A stretch of DNA of 64,000 bases from Lycocorax pyrrhopterus obiensis. Lineage: Eukaryota; Chordata; Aves; Passeriformes; Paradisaeidae. Both the position numbers and the translations under genes were made by a program. Shown in pieces: positions 39,471-52,241 of this stretch (its first letter is position 1; the number at the start of each line of letters is the position of its first letter). Where the stretch lies: positions 1,096,263 to 1,160,262 of the forward strand of contig JACSVZ010000028.1 of assembly GCA_014706295.1 (NCBI GenBank), written 5' to 3'. The notes under the pieces are model-generated. The model made no database searches. It saw nothing but the letters and a program-made list of their open reading frames with translations, and was not told the origin of the DNA.

Positions 39471-42400
39471 TCCCGTGGCCCTTTGATCCAAGCCGGTGCT
39501 GTGTCCGTCCCGATACCTGTGCCTGGAGCGTCCCAGAGGAGCTCTGGGAGGACGTCAGCGGGAGTAAACGAGGTCAGGCAAGCGCTGGGATCCTCTGCGA
39601 GTATCCAGGGCCGATTGTTCCTCGCCCAGCCCCCTGCCCGTATCGCCTTCCCTCCGCGCAGTTTCAGTTTCCCACCCGCCCGATGGCACCGCCGGCTCCG
39701 GTGGCAGAGCCGGGGCGCGACTTCCCCGGGGCCAAAGCGCCTTGAATCGCGGTGGGGCTCCTTCCCCCGGAGCCCCGGCCGGCTGAGGCATTTGGGAATG
39801 TCCCGCAGCAGCCCCGGGCTGCAGGTGGAAGGGAACTATAGGGCTCAGCTTAATGTGACAAGGTGCGAGAAACTGGAAACTGGCGTGAGCTGCCCCGGGG
39901 CTGCAGGTGGGAGCCAAGGGCACGTCGGTGGGATGAGCCGCAGATCCCCTGGCAATCAGCGGCTTCCCAACACCCTGGCTTCGCCCATCCCTGGAAAAAT
40001 GTGCAGCCGGAGCGTCGGGAGCGTGACCTGCCAGCGCCGGCCCGGCTGGCTGGAACGCTGCTCCCGATCCCTGCGGATCCCTGTCCTCCTGGGGCGCAGA
40101 CTCCCGGCACCCTCGGGATCGTTCTGCTCCTGTTTCTCACCCCTGTGCCCACCTGAAGCCGGTGACCCTCTCCCGACCCTCTCCCTCTCCCGACCCTCTC
40201 CCTGCTGCCTGGCGTTTCTCCACAGCAGAGGATGCTCCCAGGCGTCCCAGCGCTGGGTTTTAACTCCCTCCTCCCCGCCCTTCGCTCCACTCCTGCACCC
40301 ATTTCCTTCCTGGTTCGTGCACCTCCTGCTTTCCCACCAGCACACTGGGAACCAGTGAGTAATTGGCGTTTTTCCCTGTTGTTTGCTGGAGCTGGGAAGG
40401 CGCTGGAGGTGGGCTTGTAGCTACAGGTTGGTGCTGTGCCGTTCCTCGGAGCCTCCTGCCCCGACAGGCAGAGCACACACGGATCAGCGCTCCCTCCCCG
40501 CATCCCTGTGCTCCCAGCAGGGCAGGAAGGAAGGAGCTCCGTGGCAGGAGAGCGTTGCCAGGGATGAAGCCCCGCTTGCTCCGGGGATTCGCTTTTGCTC
40601 GTCATCAGCCGGAGTCGGGAATGGCGGGACGAGCTGTCTGTTAATCCACAAACTGGGAATTACATAAGGGACTGCCCTGCCCTGCTCTCTCACCAAACTC
40701 CAGTCTTATTCTTGTCTTTATTTTCCTTTTTTTCCCCCTCTTTCCCGGTGTGGAAAAGAACAACCGCTCTGTGAGGTGTCATTTGAGGCAATTAGATTAA
40801 TGCCAGAGCCTCGGGCAGGGAATGTCAGGGGTGGCGGGGGGGACACGGGGGCTGCAGAGGGAATTCTGTGACGGGGAGGGGGACGGGCGGTTTGGGGGCT
40901 CCTGCAGGGAACAGGGGCTGCAGGAATGGGGGGATTTGGGGTTTGAGCAGTTCTTCGGTTTCTCTGTTTAGGAGTCAGGAGAGATGTGGCAGGGAGGGGA
41001 ACATGGGGTGAAGGGGTAAATGCTATCGGGGACCTGTGAGAATGGGGGAATTTGGGACTTGAGCAGTTTTTGTGGTGTTCTCAGTTTAGGAGACCATGAG
41101 AGCTGTGACAGGAGAAGGGAAGTGTGGAGTGAAGGGGCAGATGGGTTTGGTTTTTCTCAAGGAAACACTGGAGTGACTTTGGGGTGATTTTGGCTGGACT
41201 AGGAACAGGCTTTGGCCTCTGAAGGGGACGGGGTGTCCAGACATGACCTGCTCTGATTTTCCTCCAGCCTGGAGCAGCTGGGCCATGCCGGGGGTTAACG
41301 CTTCGTGATGAGTCCTCAATTGCTCCCTTGGCAAAGGGGCCCCACATTGCCTTTTTGGAATAGCAGCAGCTTATTCCTGCCTGGATCCCGGTGCCTGCAG
41401 GCTCCAAGGCTCTCAGGTTGGAAGAGAACCCTCCTGGGAGAGAGCTTTTCCTCCAGCCAGGACTGGAGCACACACGGCCTTGTGGTTTGTGCAGTTTTTC
41501 CCCTTTTTCTGTGTAACTCCTGAGACTTTTTTAAGTATTTCAGGGAGCTGGGGCTGGCTCAGCCATGGCCTGGTGTTATCCAGAATCTCCCAAAACCAGG
41601 GAGCTTTCCCACAGGAGCCATGTGGGAGAGAACCTGTTGGAGGGCCGGGACTGCAGCACTGTGGGCACACTTGGGCTTGGTGAAAAGAGTTTGTTTGAGC
41701 AGCAAAACAAGAAGTTTCCGTGAGTGCCGGGGTATCTGGCCTTCCCAAGCCCTGGGCCGAGTTCAGATGGGCTCAGCTTAGGCTGAGGATTGAGGGAAGG
41801 CCAGGAGTTGCTGGAGCAGAGGTGGGTTTGGAGCAGGGTTGAGGATCCCTGAGGATCTCTGAGCAGCTCTCAGCCTCTCGGGCAGGTTGAGGTTTGTTTT
41901 GTCTCGGTGCAGGGAAGTTCCTGTGACCTGTTGGGGACAACCCCAGCACACGGAGTTTGTGCCATGGGCCTTTGTGTCGAGGCAGAGGGACAGTGCCGGG
42001 GGTGGAGGGGCTTCTCACCCCAAATAACCCCTCACACGCAGAGCTGGGGTGGGAGGCTCCCCAGGCTCAGAGCAAGGCACATTCCTGCCGGATTAAATCC
42101 GGCCTCTGATGACAAAGGAGAAAATTGGCAAGGAGGGCTGGGTGGAGGAACCAGTTCAGGCTCACCTTGCAACATGAGAGGAGTTTGGTGCTGTCGTGGG
42201 ATGGGGCTGAGGGTGGCAGCTCGGGGAGGCTCCGTGCCTGGATTTGGGATCCTCTGGAACAGCGCCGGTGCTTGGTCCATCAGGGTCCACGTCCTGCCTT
42301 TGCCAGCAGCTGGAAACTGGAGTTTCCCAGGAGCTGTGCCATGCCCTGGAAGGAAATCCCATCCCAGTTACATCCCAGGGAGCTGTGGAATGTGACATTG

Positions 42401-42699
42401 GGTCATCAGACGAGCTGCCTAGATTGTGGAAGTGAGTCCTTGGAAAGGGAGCCGTGTCTCTGGGAACACCATCAGGTTTCCTGGGAGATGCAGGCACATC
42501 TTTCTAGAGCAGGGAGAGGCAAACCTCCAAACCTCCCCGGCAGGTCCGGCCTGGCCAGGACAGCCCGGCTGTTTTGGTTACGTGGTCGTGCTGCGAGTCC
42601 GTCGGGTTGGGCTGAAACAGGGGGAGGCTGCCGGAGCCCAGGAGCTGTCGGAACATCTCGGATGTTCTTCCACTTCACCTTGAATTTGAGACTTTGACT

Positions 42700-42960
42700 C
42701 ATCACGGAATGGTTTGGGTGGAAGAGACCTTAAAGCTCATCCAGTCCCACCCCTGCCATTCCATTCCAGTCTGTCCTCACCCTCACAGGGAAGAATTCCT
42801 TCCCCATATCCCATCTAAACCCACTCTCAGTTTGAATCCATTCCCCCTTGTCCTGTCATTCCATGACCTTGTCCAAAGTCTCTCTCCATCTCTCCTGGAG
42901 CCCCTTTAGGTGCTGGAAGGTCTCTCCAGAGCGCTTGCAGCAGCATTCCAGCATCCAAAG
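42700..42960 (-). mobile_element. CR1 fragment, ZBTB7A intron 1
   Basis: Antisense: ggaatggtttgggtggaaga ... gaattccttccccatatccc ... cccccttgtcctgtcattcc ... cccctttaggtgctggaagg. Confidence 0.88.
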
Positions 42961-44189
42961 GACCTACAAGAAACGGGATGCTCTGATCTTTGGCAGGACC
43001 AGAACAAACCAACCACTCTGAGGAACCACTGGAGCAGGGTTTGGTCAGGGGTGTGATCTGGAGCCTCTTTGGGAACCAACTGAACCCTGCTCACGTGGTT
43101 CAGTCTCATTCCTTAGCTGAGCCCTCATGTCCCGAATCCAGAGCTGCGGTCGCTTTTCCCTGTTGGGAGCTGGGCAGGGACGTGCAGGGGCTGGAGGGGA
43201 TGGATGCCCATGCTTGGAAAACAGAGCCAGATTGTCCAAAGCAGCCCACAGACATTTGCAGGGTGCTGGTTCTGCTCTGATCTCACTTCAAGAGCTGCAT
43301 GATCTTGGTCATGTTACCCCAGATGGGATGTCCAGTCAGGACAGAAGAAAGCTGGAATTCACTCTTTGCCATTGATGGCTCCGTTGCCTTCTCAAGACCA
43401 AGGATTTCTTCCCACTGCACCATTGAAAATGTAGTTTTGTTTAAAATAAAAGCATGCTGAGAGGTTTTCTTATCTTGAATTTTCCCACAGTGCAGTTCCT
43501 TCTGTTGCTGTGCAGGGTCTTCCTCTCAGGAACATCCAACTGTTCTCCAGGCCCAAACAACTGGGATAGTTTGGCCCTACAGCACTGGCAGCACCTTCCT
43601 TGTCGGGAGCAGTTGAATTTTCATGGCTCTGTGGAGGGGTTGGAATTGTGACTTCTCCCAAGCAGGCAAAACACCTCCTTCACTTCCTGCTGCCTCCGTG
43701 TTCCCACCTCCCCGGCGCTCCGTGCGAGGTGCGTGTCCCGAGGCCTCGGCAGAGTTTCGGGTGGATCCTGGGCAGAGGGAGGGAGACCTGCTGGGGCTTG
43801 TCCTGGGCTCGGTGTCGGCACGGGCGCTGCCTCCCGCTCCCCGTGGCCGCAGAGCTGCCTCGTGCCAAGGCATCCAGGCTGGCAGATGTGTCCGTGCAGC
43901 TGGGAGAGGGACGGGGGCACTGGGGTGGTCTCTCCCTAGATAGAAAGAGATGAGGACTTGTGGGGTTTGAGCTGCTCATAGGGAAGAAGTGCCCATCTCT
44001 CCAGGTGGTGGTGAGGGAATGCTGGGGTAGTGTTTGGGCCTTGGCAGCAGCCACTCGGGTGTGTTTTTGTCTAAAGCACCATTATTTTAATAATTCTTCC
44101 CTGGCGCTGCTGCTGAGGCCGCCCTGCCTCGGTCACATCCAAGAAATCCCAGAGCAACTTGGGATCCTTGGGCACCTTGAGCAAGAGGC

Positions 44190-44510
44190 TGAGTATCCCA
44201 GAATCCTGGAATGGTTTGGGTTGGAGGGACCTTAAATATTCCTGCCACGGACAGGGACACCTTCCACTGTCCCAGGCTGCTCCAGCCTGGCCTTGGACAC
44301 TTCCAGGGGTCCGGGGGCAGCCACAGCTTCTCTGGGAATTCCATTCCAGGGCCTCCCCACCCTCCCAGGGAAGGATTCCTTCCCGATATCCCATCCATCC
44401 CTGCCCCGTCAGTTTGAATCCGTTCCCTCTTATCCTGTCACTCCATACTCATGTCCAAACTCCCTCTCCGTCCTCCAGACTCAATATCCATGGGCTGTCT
44501 CCCAGGGCTC
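44190..44510 (-). mobile_element. CR1 fragment, ZBTB7A intron 1
   Basis: Antisense: gaatcctggaatggtttggg ... cttggacacttccaggggtc ... tccctcttatcctgtcactc. Confidence 0.88.
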
Positions 44511-45124
44511 AGCTGTTCCCAGGAAATGTTGCTTTGTGGATCGCAGAATTCCCTAAAGCTGTTTTGCCTGGTTCTCCATGGCGAGGGCAATGCTGGTTCT
44601 CCCTTCCTGCCCCGCGCAGGTGCCAGGTGCTGCTCAAGTTCTCACCTGTACCTGGAGTGGGCGGCACCCCTGCCTTTGGAAAGCGTTTTGGGATCTTTTC
44701 CGGATTAGAGCACGTAGAAAACATTGGCTGTTCCCAGTTCCCCAGGTGTGACCGAGCTCTTCCACCTGTGTATTCCTGAGCCCTCCCAAACTGCTCAGCT
44801 TCCTCTAAATTTTAAGGCAAAGAAGCGAAGGGAAAAGCAAAAAAAAAAAAAACCACACTGAGGTTCCGTGGAAAACTGGTAATTAAAGAGGTGTTTTGTC
44901 AGCACTTTTGGTTGTGATCCCATCTTGATGTGGTCGTCTCATTTGAATGTAAATGTCAAATTCCAGAGCTCCTGGAGGAGAGGGATTGGGTGACATCCTG
45001 CTGAGGGAAGCACAAGCTCAGGGGTTTCAGGGAGCTCTGGGTGCTGCTCTTGGGCTGGGGGGTCTGGGGAGAGAGAGGTGAGAAATTGAGGTTAAAAAAA
45101 GAAAATAAAATTGCAGTGGTGAGG

Positions 45125-45300
45125 TCACAGCTCGGGTGCTGTGTCCTGTTCTGGCCCCTCGCTGCGAGAAGGACATGGAGGGGCTGGAGTGGGCCCAGAG
45201 AAGGGAACGGAGCTGGGCAGAGTCTGGAACTTGTCTGAGGGAGCTGGGAAAGGGGCTCAGGCTGGAGAAAAGGGGGCTCGGGGGGCAGCAGGCAGTGGAT
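45125..45300 (+). mobile_element. CR1 internal fragment, ZBTB7A intron 1
   Basis: Sense, from the region 5' of the usual tail: ctgtgtcctgttctggcccc, gagaaggacatggaggggct, tgggcccagagaagggaacg. Confidence 0.75.
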
Positions 45301-46056
45301 TTGGGGTGTTTGGAACTTCTTTTGAGTCTCCCACTCAGGAAGTTCCCAAAACCCCAAATCCATGAGGTGGAACACTCCATTTCCCGTTGGTAATTCCAAG
45401 GCTGTTCAGCCCCTTGGGAAGGGAAGGGGGGGTGGTTTTTTAAGGACTCAATCTCCGGATGTGGCTGGGGCATCCAGGCCCTGACTCCATTCCTGGGGGG
45501 CTCGGGGTGGCCCCTTTGCCCCCCGCCGTCCTCGGCCACCGCGGCCGCGGGACACAAAGGCCGTGTTGTGTGCGGGGTGGCCGAGTTGGACAAGGCTCCC
45601 GGCCGGCCCTCGGCAGTCTCATGACCCTGCAGCCGTTCCCGCACTGTCGGGATGATTATCCCAGCCCCCGGGGTGGGGGGGTGACCTTGCCTGGATGGTC
45701 TGGCTGCTCCCCCAGGCCCCCGCAGCCGGGATGTGTGGGGGACGGACACGGCTCCCTCAGGATCCCTGCCCGAAGCTTCCAATGCTGCACGCAGCTCAAA
45801 TTCACTGGTTTTGGGGAAAAAAAAGCTTTGAAAAGCTTTGTGGAGAGGAAGGGGAGGGGGAAGCTCCCAGGCCGTTTTTGGGATATGGGATCTGCTTTCC
45901 TGTGTGTGGTGGCTGCGATCAGGGAGTTTTGGGGAGCTCTGGAGCTGCCCTGGTGGGAATGGGACCAGCGGTGCTGAGGCAGCAGGAGCCTCCCTGGAAT
46001 CCCAGCTCGGGAGGCAGGAGGGTCCCTGGGATTCCCTGGGGATGCCGGGATGGGGT

Positions 46057-46092
46057 GACCTTGCCCAAGGTCACACCCGGAGCTGGGGCCGC
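46057..46092 (+). mobile_element. MIR/CORE-SINE-like fragment
   Basis: gaccttgcccaaggtcacac followed by ccggagctggggc matches the conserved 3' half of MIR (cttgcccaaggtcacacagc). Confidence 0.55.
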
Positions 46093-46689
46093 GTCCCGAG
46101 CAGTGCCACCAAACGGCCCTTTGCCCTTTCCTCCCTGCCAGGACCCTGATGTAAAAAATCCGTGAAATGAGGGCTGAAAGGTCAAATCCTGGAGCGCAGG
46201 AGGTGGCTCTGGAGTCAGTCCCGGCTGTCTCAGGAAGCCACCTGGCTTTGGTGTTTGGTCTTGGTGGCAGGACTGGGGCCTGCCCTGCACCTGCAGCTCC
46301 CCTGGATCCTCCCTCCTCCTCACCCCCATCCCATTCCTGTTGGGAGCTGAGTGCTGGTGTCCTCCTGCTGTTGCATATCCAGGGATTTGCTCCAGATCGG
46401 TGTTCCACAGCCTCAGACCTGCCTTCTCCTGCCTTTTCTCTGTATAAAACAGGAAGGTGCCAAAATTAAATTCATTTTCTGGGATTGACCAAACTTTTCA
46501 AAAATGAGTAAATATGGAAAACTACTGAGGAGGCTGGGGGTGGGTGGGGGAAGCTGGAGTTGTGCAACCTGGGCTCCTGTTCCGTGCTGGGACCCGGGGC
46601 TGGGAGTTGCTTCCTGGGTAATTACTCCTCTTCTGGATCCATCCTGACTCATCCGTCCCCCCATGGCGTGGGACAGGCCACGTCCCACC

Positions 46690-46720
46690 GTGCCTCAGTT
46701 TCCCCACCTGGAAATCAGGA
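46690..46720 (-). mobile_element. MIR/CORE-SINE-like fragment
   Basis: gtgcctcagtttccccacct then ggaaatcagg is the reverse complement of the MIR core. Confidence 0.55.
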
Positions 46721-47839
46721 ACTCGGATACTCCAGCCTTGTGCCAGGGTGGTTTGGGAACCGATCTGTGCGTGGATTTCTTGGCTCCTGCTGATCCCAGT
46801 GCTTGGGATGGGGGAATTACACTGATTTTCCAGCAAAGGCATCGCTGCTTCGAGGAGCACGTGGATTTGTTGCTTGAGATGGAGAGGAGGGAAATGTTGT
46901 TCCTAATTTTTGGGATCAGAGGACTGGGATTGTGGGATAATTGGAGGCTGTTCAGACTGGCGGTTCAGCTCCAGTGTCCCTTTCCCAGCAAAGGGGATCC
47001 CTTCCCACCAGGGCTGCTTGGTTCCCTCTGGGTTTTTCCAGCCTTTGGAGTCAAGTGGATCTGTCAGGAGTGACTTTATTTATTTATCTTGTCCCAAACA
47101 AACCCTTGGCGTTGGGAAGAGCTGCTGCTTGTGCTGGAACCTGTCCAAGATCTGGCTCTGGTGCTGGCACTTGCTGATCCCGGTGTCCTTTCCTCTCTCC
47201 TGCTCCCGGGAAGGAGCAGGAGCTGCCTCGGGTTCAAGGGATCAGCTCGTGTCTGTCAAACACCTGCAGCAGCAGGTTGGGGTGGCTGGGGCTCCCCTCT
47301 CCCTGCCCTTCCCAAAGGGTATTCCCTGCCTGCATCTCTCCAGGTGTTCTGGCACCCCGGGGTGAGCGATGGGAATGGTGTTCCCAATGATGACATCATT
47401 GTGCCGGCTGCTCTCAGTGAGCAGGGGACCTTCCCCGTAGGAATGGGAATGGGAAGTGCTCCCAGAGGTGGACTGGGATGCACTGGGGAGGCTCAGACCC
47501 ACGCTGGGCACGGCTGTGCTCGCTCCAGGTGCTGCCTGGCTGGGCGATCCCAGCTCCCTGCCAAGGCATGCTGCTCTGGCCCAGATCCGCGCTAATTCAG
47601 CTGTTCTCAGTTGAGAGCACCTGGGCTCTGCTCCTCCTCTTCCTCCTCCTTCCCAGGTAAGCACAGGACAGGCAGGATGCCGGGCAGGACGATGGGAGAG
47701 GTCCAGGGGACAGGGAGAGGCGTGGGGGACACGCGTGGTGCTGCCGGGTGCGTCCCTCAGGAATTTGGGAATTCTCCCGATGTCCCCAAGCTGTGACTCA
47801 CGGCCTTTCCCTCCTTTCCCGCAGCCTTTAGAGTGGAAG

Positions 47840-50800
47840 ATGGCGGGTGGCGTGGACGGCCCCATAGGGATCCCGTTCCCGGATCACAGCAGCGACATCC
47901 TCAGCAGCCTGAATGAGCAGAGGAACAACGGGCTGCTGTGCGACGTGGTCATCCTGGTGGAAGGCCAGGAGTTCCCCACCCACCGCTCCGTCCTGGCAGC
48001 GTGCAGCCAGTACTTCAAGAAGCTCTTCACCTCAGGGTTAGTGGTGGACCAGCAGAACGTGTATGAGATAGACTTTGTGAGTGCGGACGCCCTGTCGGCG
48101 CTGCTGGAGTTCGCCTACACCGCGACCCTCACCGTCAGCACTTCCAACGTCAACGACATCCTCAACGCCGCCACGCTGCTGGAGATCCCGGCCGTCAGGG
48201 ATGTCTGCACGGATCTCCTGGAGAGGAAGATTCTGGCCAAAAATGACCAGATGGATACAGTAGATCAAATTGATCAGAGGAACCATCTCAGAGCAAAAGA
48301 GTACCTGGAGTTCTTCCAGAGCAACCCCGTGAACGGCCACCAAGGCAGCTTTCCGTGGACCAACCCAGAGTTGAGAGACCTTCAGAGACTGAACTTCCGA
48401 GGCCAAGAGGAGGAGGAGGAGTCAAACTGCAATGGCCTGGACTTCTACTCGCAAGCCACCCCAACCGAAAGACCAAAGGCAAGTGACTGTGACCCTGACA
48501 GCAACCCGGCCATGTGGCTGGACCGCGAGGACGAGGAGCCGGTCAGCAGCGGGATGTTCTCCCCTTCCCAGAACGGACATTACAGCAGCCGTGGCTTGGC
48601 CACCCCGGGGGAAGAGGAGGGGGGCACCCCCAAGGGCCCTCTGGACCCGCAGGAAGCCGGGGACTCGCCCAGCTTCATCCCCACCGGCACGGAGACGGAG
48701 GACGATGCCAGGGAGGTGGATGACCTGGCCGCCAGCGCCCTGCTCCAGCAGATGATCAACTCCGTGGGGCGGCAGCAGCTCGGCGACGACGACCGCAAGG
48801 ACGAGGACGGGGTCATGGATTATTACTTGAAATATTTCGGCAGTTCCAGCGAGGGCGACGTGTACCCGTCCTGGTCCCAGAAGGTGGAGAAGAAGATCAG
48901 GGCGAAAGCATTCCAGAAGTGCCCCATCTGCGAGAAGGTGATCCAGGGCGCCGGGAAGCTGCCGCGCCACATCCGCACCCACACCGGGGAGAAGCCCTAC
49001 GAGTGCAACATCTGCAACGTCCGATTCACCAGGTACGGGCCGGGCACGGGGGCTGCACAAACCCGGCTCTCCCCGGGAGCCGGTGCAGGGCTGGGCCTGC
49101 GTGATTCTATCTCTCCTGCTCTGCTCATTTCCATCCTAACAGAGTTGGGTCTGGAGGCCAAAGTTTTCCAGGGAGACGAGCGATTTGGGGGTGTGACACT
49201 TGAGCTGTCTCAAGGGGCCTGGCTCGATGGCCAGTGCCACCATCCCGCTGTCCTGAACTGCTGAGCTCTGCTGGAAACCCGGCCAGAGCTGGAGTGACGT
49301 GGTGGGGAAACAGAGCTGCAGCTCTTGGCCTGTCCATCGTGGCCGAGGCAGGAGCAGGGGAATCGTTTGGGAATGGCTCCGTGGGGTGGCTGAGGCGGTG
49401 GCGGTCGGGTCGGAAGGAGGTTGGACCCCGCTCGTGTCCTTGGCAAACCGGGCACTGCGGCCGCGGTGCAGCTCCCGGGGGCGTTCGCCACGGCCCCGTT
49501 CCTAATCAGGGCTCCTCTGCTCCTTGCCTGGGCCAGGGAGCACCAAAGAAAGGGGACATTGTTTGGATCGCTCCGGTTCACTCCAGTCCGCGGTCGGGCA
49601 CCGCCTCCTCTCCCCGGGCTCTGCGGCCGCCGGGGCCGTGCCGGGCCGGGGTCCCACCCTGGAGCGGCCCTGGCCCTGCCGAGGGGCGGCGTGGGCTGCC
49701 CGGGCCTGGGGCCTGCTGCCTTCCCTTTCCCTGCTGCCTTCCCTTTCCCTGCCTGCCCAGGTATTCCCACTGTGCCAGTTCCCACTGCCAAGGCCGGCCC
49801 TCCCAGGCCCCTCGTGCTTTGGGGGCTCCCTCCCATGGGGCTGCTCCGTGTGGGATCCGTGAGGGATCCCTGGGGCAGCTCGGGTGCAGCCGGAGGGGCC
49901 GAGCCGTGGGCAGAGGCCGTATCCTGCCCCTTCCCCTGGTGCCGGCCGCACCCAGCCCACGTTGGAGAGCTGAGGAATGCAGATAATGGCAGGGGCAGGG
50001 TGCCAGCCCTCCCTCCCCGCTCCCCCGGCCCTGCCACGCGGCACCTCCCTGCTCCGGGGGCCCGGGGGGCCGATCCCACAGCGATCCCACAGCGATCCCA
50101 CAGCGATCCCACCTCCCTGTGCAGGATCCAGGGGCCTGCAGGATGTGGGAGTGCCACAGGGCCCCTGGCAGCTGGTGGCACTGCGAGATGAGGGGAGGCA
50201 CAGGGATTTTTGGGGAGGGGGAGTTGGTGGGGCAATGCCACCCCAGCCCTTTTCCATCCTGCTCCCCTGCTGTGGGTTTTGGATGAGGACCTGCTCCCTG
50301 TTGGCTCCCAGGAGGGCCTGGCACCTGTAAAAAAGCTGCTAAAACACCAGATTCCAGCCAAAATACATTCCTGCTGCTGCTTCCCACAGCCAGGGTTTGG
50401 GCCTGGAGAAGCCTGGATAGGGACAGGGAGCTGTCCTTGGCACCGCTGTTCCCTGTCATGCCCTGAGCTCGAATTCCCCCCGGTTTTATTATTCCTTTGC
50501 TCTCCTTCCCCCTCCGTATCCCACGGCTGGAAAACAAATCCCTTCCCCGTTGCACGGGGCGCTGGGAAGGCCGGACACGGGGTGCTGGCTCTGGGAGGGG
50601 GTTTGGGGTGTGCCAGGAGGAGCCGGGGCTGTTCCAGCCGGGTGTTCCCGGCCGGGTGGGGACGGGCCCGGCCCTTCTCAGCGATTTTTGCTCCCTGGTG
50701 CTTCCTGGTTCCTCCGCGGGCGCAGGGGGAGGAGCAGCGGCAGCTCTGATTAGAAAAGAGAGAGTGGGGGGGTTATAAAATGATAAATTTTAATTTCGAA

Positions 50801-52241
50801 AGGCCGTTTCTGTGTCCCTCGGAGCTGGACGCGACCTTGGGCTTTGATCCTTCCCTGGAGCTTTAGGATTTTTGGGAGCCTGTGGGCAAAGGGAGAACGT
50901 TCAGGGCCGGGATCCGAGTGTTCCATCCGGGAGAGCGGAGAGGGATGGGGCGGATCCGCTTGGGAAGGGTCGGGCAGGTGCCGGGGAGGGCAGGAGGGGC
51001 TCCCACGGCCTCGCCACGTGCTCCGGGCTGGGATTTTCCTGCAGGAAGCAGCGATGGCTGCGGCTCACGTGGCCCTGCTGGCCCCCGGCCCGGCCTCTGC
51101 ACCGGCCCTGCCCCGGCTGGGGGAGCTGCGGCTGCGCCGGCCCCGAATGAGCCACACAGCCCCAGATGAGCCATGTGTGACCCCATAACGCTGTACTGGG
51201 CAAGGTGTGACCCCATAACCCTGCTCAGACCCCAGTGGGGCAATGTGTGACCCCATGTGTGACCGTGTGTGACCCCACACTCACACCCTGCTTTACTGGG
51301 CGATGCTTTACCCTGTGCTGCTGCTCAGCCCTGGATCGATGCTCGACCCCACACTGATGTTCAGCCCTTTACTGATGCGCAGCCCTGTGCTGGACAGCGG
51401 TGACCCCACAGTGATGCTCAGCCCTGTAAGGGGTGATGTTTGACCTTGTGCCAGGTGATGCTTGGCCCTGTATGAGGTGACCTCTTAGCCCTGTATGAGG
51501 TGATCTCCAGCCCCACACTGGGTGATGTTCAGCCCTATATTGATGTCCAGCCCCACACTGGGTGATGCTCAACCCTACACCAGGTGGTTCTCAGCCTTGT
51601 ACCAATGTCCAGCCCCACACCCGGTGCTGCCCAGCCCCGTTCCAGCTCAGCCCCACCCTCCTCCATCCGCAGCTTTCCCCCATTCCCCCCATCCCTTCTC
51701 CCCGCCCCGCCACCACCCCAGAGCTCCCTCCCGCCCCGTTCCCGCGCCATTCCCGGGGCTGACGTGCCCTGTGTGTGCTCTCCGCAGGCAGGACAAGCTG
51801 AAGGTGCACATGCGGAAGCACACGGGGGAGAAGCCCTACCTGTGCCAGCAGTGCGGGGCCGCCTTCGCCCACAACTACGACTTGAAGAACCACATGCGGG
51901 TGCACACGGGGCTGCGGCCGTACCAGTGCGACAGCTGCTGCAAGACTTTCGTCCGCTCCGACCACCTGCACAGGCACCTTAAAAAAGATGGATGCAACGG
52001 GATCCCGTCGCGGAGGGGCCGCAAGCCCCGGGTGAGGGAGGCCGGGGCGATGCCCCCCACCCCAACGGGCAGCGCCGAGGACGGGAGCTTCCCGGCCGGA
52101 GCCGAGAGCCAGGAATCCGAGGACACCGCGCAGGGCACCGAGCAGGAGCAGCAGCACTTTGAGGAGAATTCCAATAACGAAGCGCCGGGATTGAATGTAG
52201 CAGGAGGGTCGGATGAGGGTAACACGCAAGGACTCTCCTAA
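47840..52241 (+). CDS. ZBTB7A: ZBTB7A (LRF/Pokemon), BTB/POZ and Kruppel zinc-finger repressor
   Basis: Nuclear repressor that binds GC-rich DNA, known for fetal-globin silencing and lymphoid fate. Coding exons: 47840-49032 (exon begins 47825 after a cccgcag acceptor) and 51788-52241, joining in phase 2. Together they read 548 aa (human 584). The BTB/POZ domain covers about residues 14-125 ([20 protein letters not shown] onward) and is followed by a long acidic linker. Four zinc fingers start at Cys361, 389, 417 and 445. The exon junction falls inside finger 2 (VRFTR|QDKL). Finger 4 is C2HC-like ([11 protein letters not shown]), then basic [10 protein letters not shown]. The [18 protein letters not shown] block before the fingers is typical of ZBTB7A. 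The linker is somewhat shorter than in human. The stop is followed at once by A-rich 3' sequence. Confidence 0.97.
49690..49760. repeat. 18-bp direct duplication, ZBTB7A intron 2
   Basis: Two copies of ctgccttccctttccctg in tandem. Confidence 0.7.
50071..50113. repeat. 11-bp tandem repeat, ZBTB7A intron 2
   Basis: Four copies of cgatcccacag in tandem. Confidence 0.85.
51165..51645. repeat. Degenerate ~28-bp minisatellite, ZBTB7A intron 2
   Basis: Repeated words gtgaccccata, gatgctcagccctg and ccagccccacactgggtgat with drifting period; it ends about 140 bp before exon 3. Confidence 0.75.

Larger units (their letters stand above)
36243..47824 (+). other. ZBTB7A: ZBTB7A intron 1
   Basis: About 11.6 kb with no coding exon I can support. 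It contains CR1 fragments at 37.6, 42.7, 44.2 and 45.1 kb, MIR-like fragments at 46.06 and 46.69 kb, and a moderate-GC, motif-rich interval near 39.18-39.47 kb. Long frames are repeat or composition shadows. Confidence 0.7.

Noticed and set aside
39483..40605. 291- and 251-codon frames in ZBTB7A intron 1
   Set aside because: No recognisable domain, no flanking exons, and both strands are open, which indicates GC bias.
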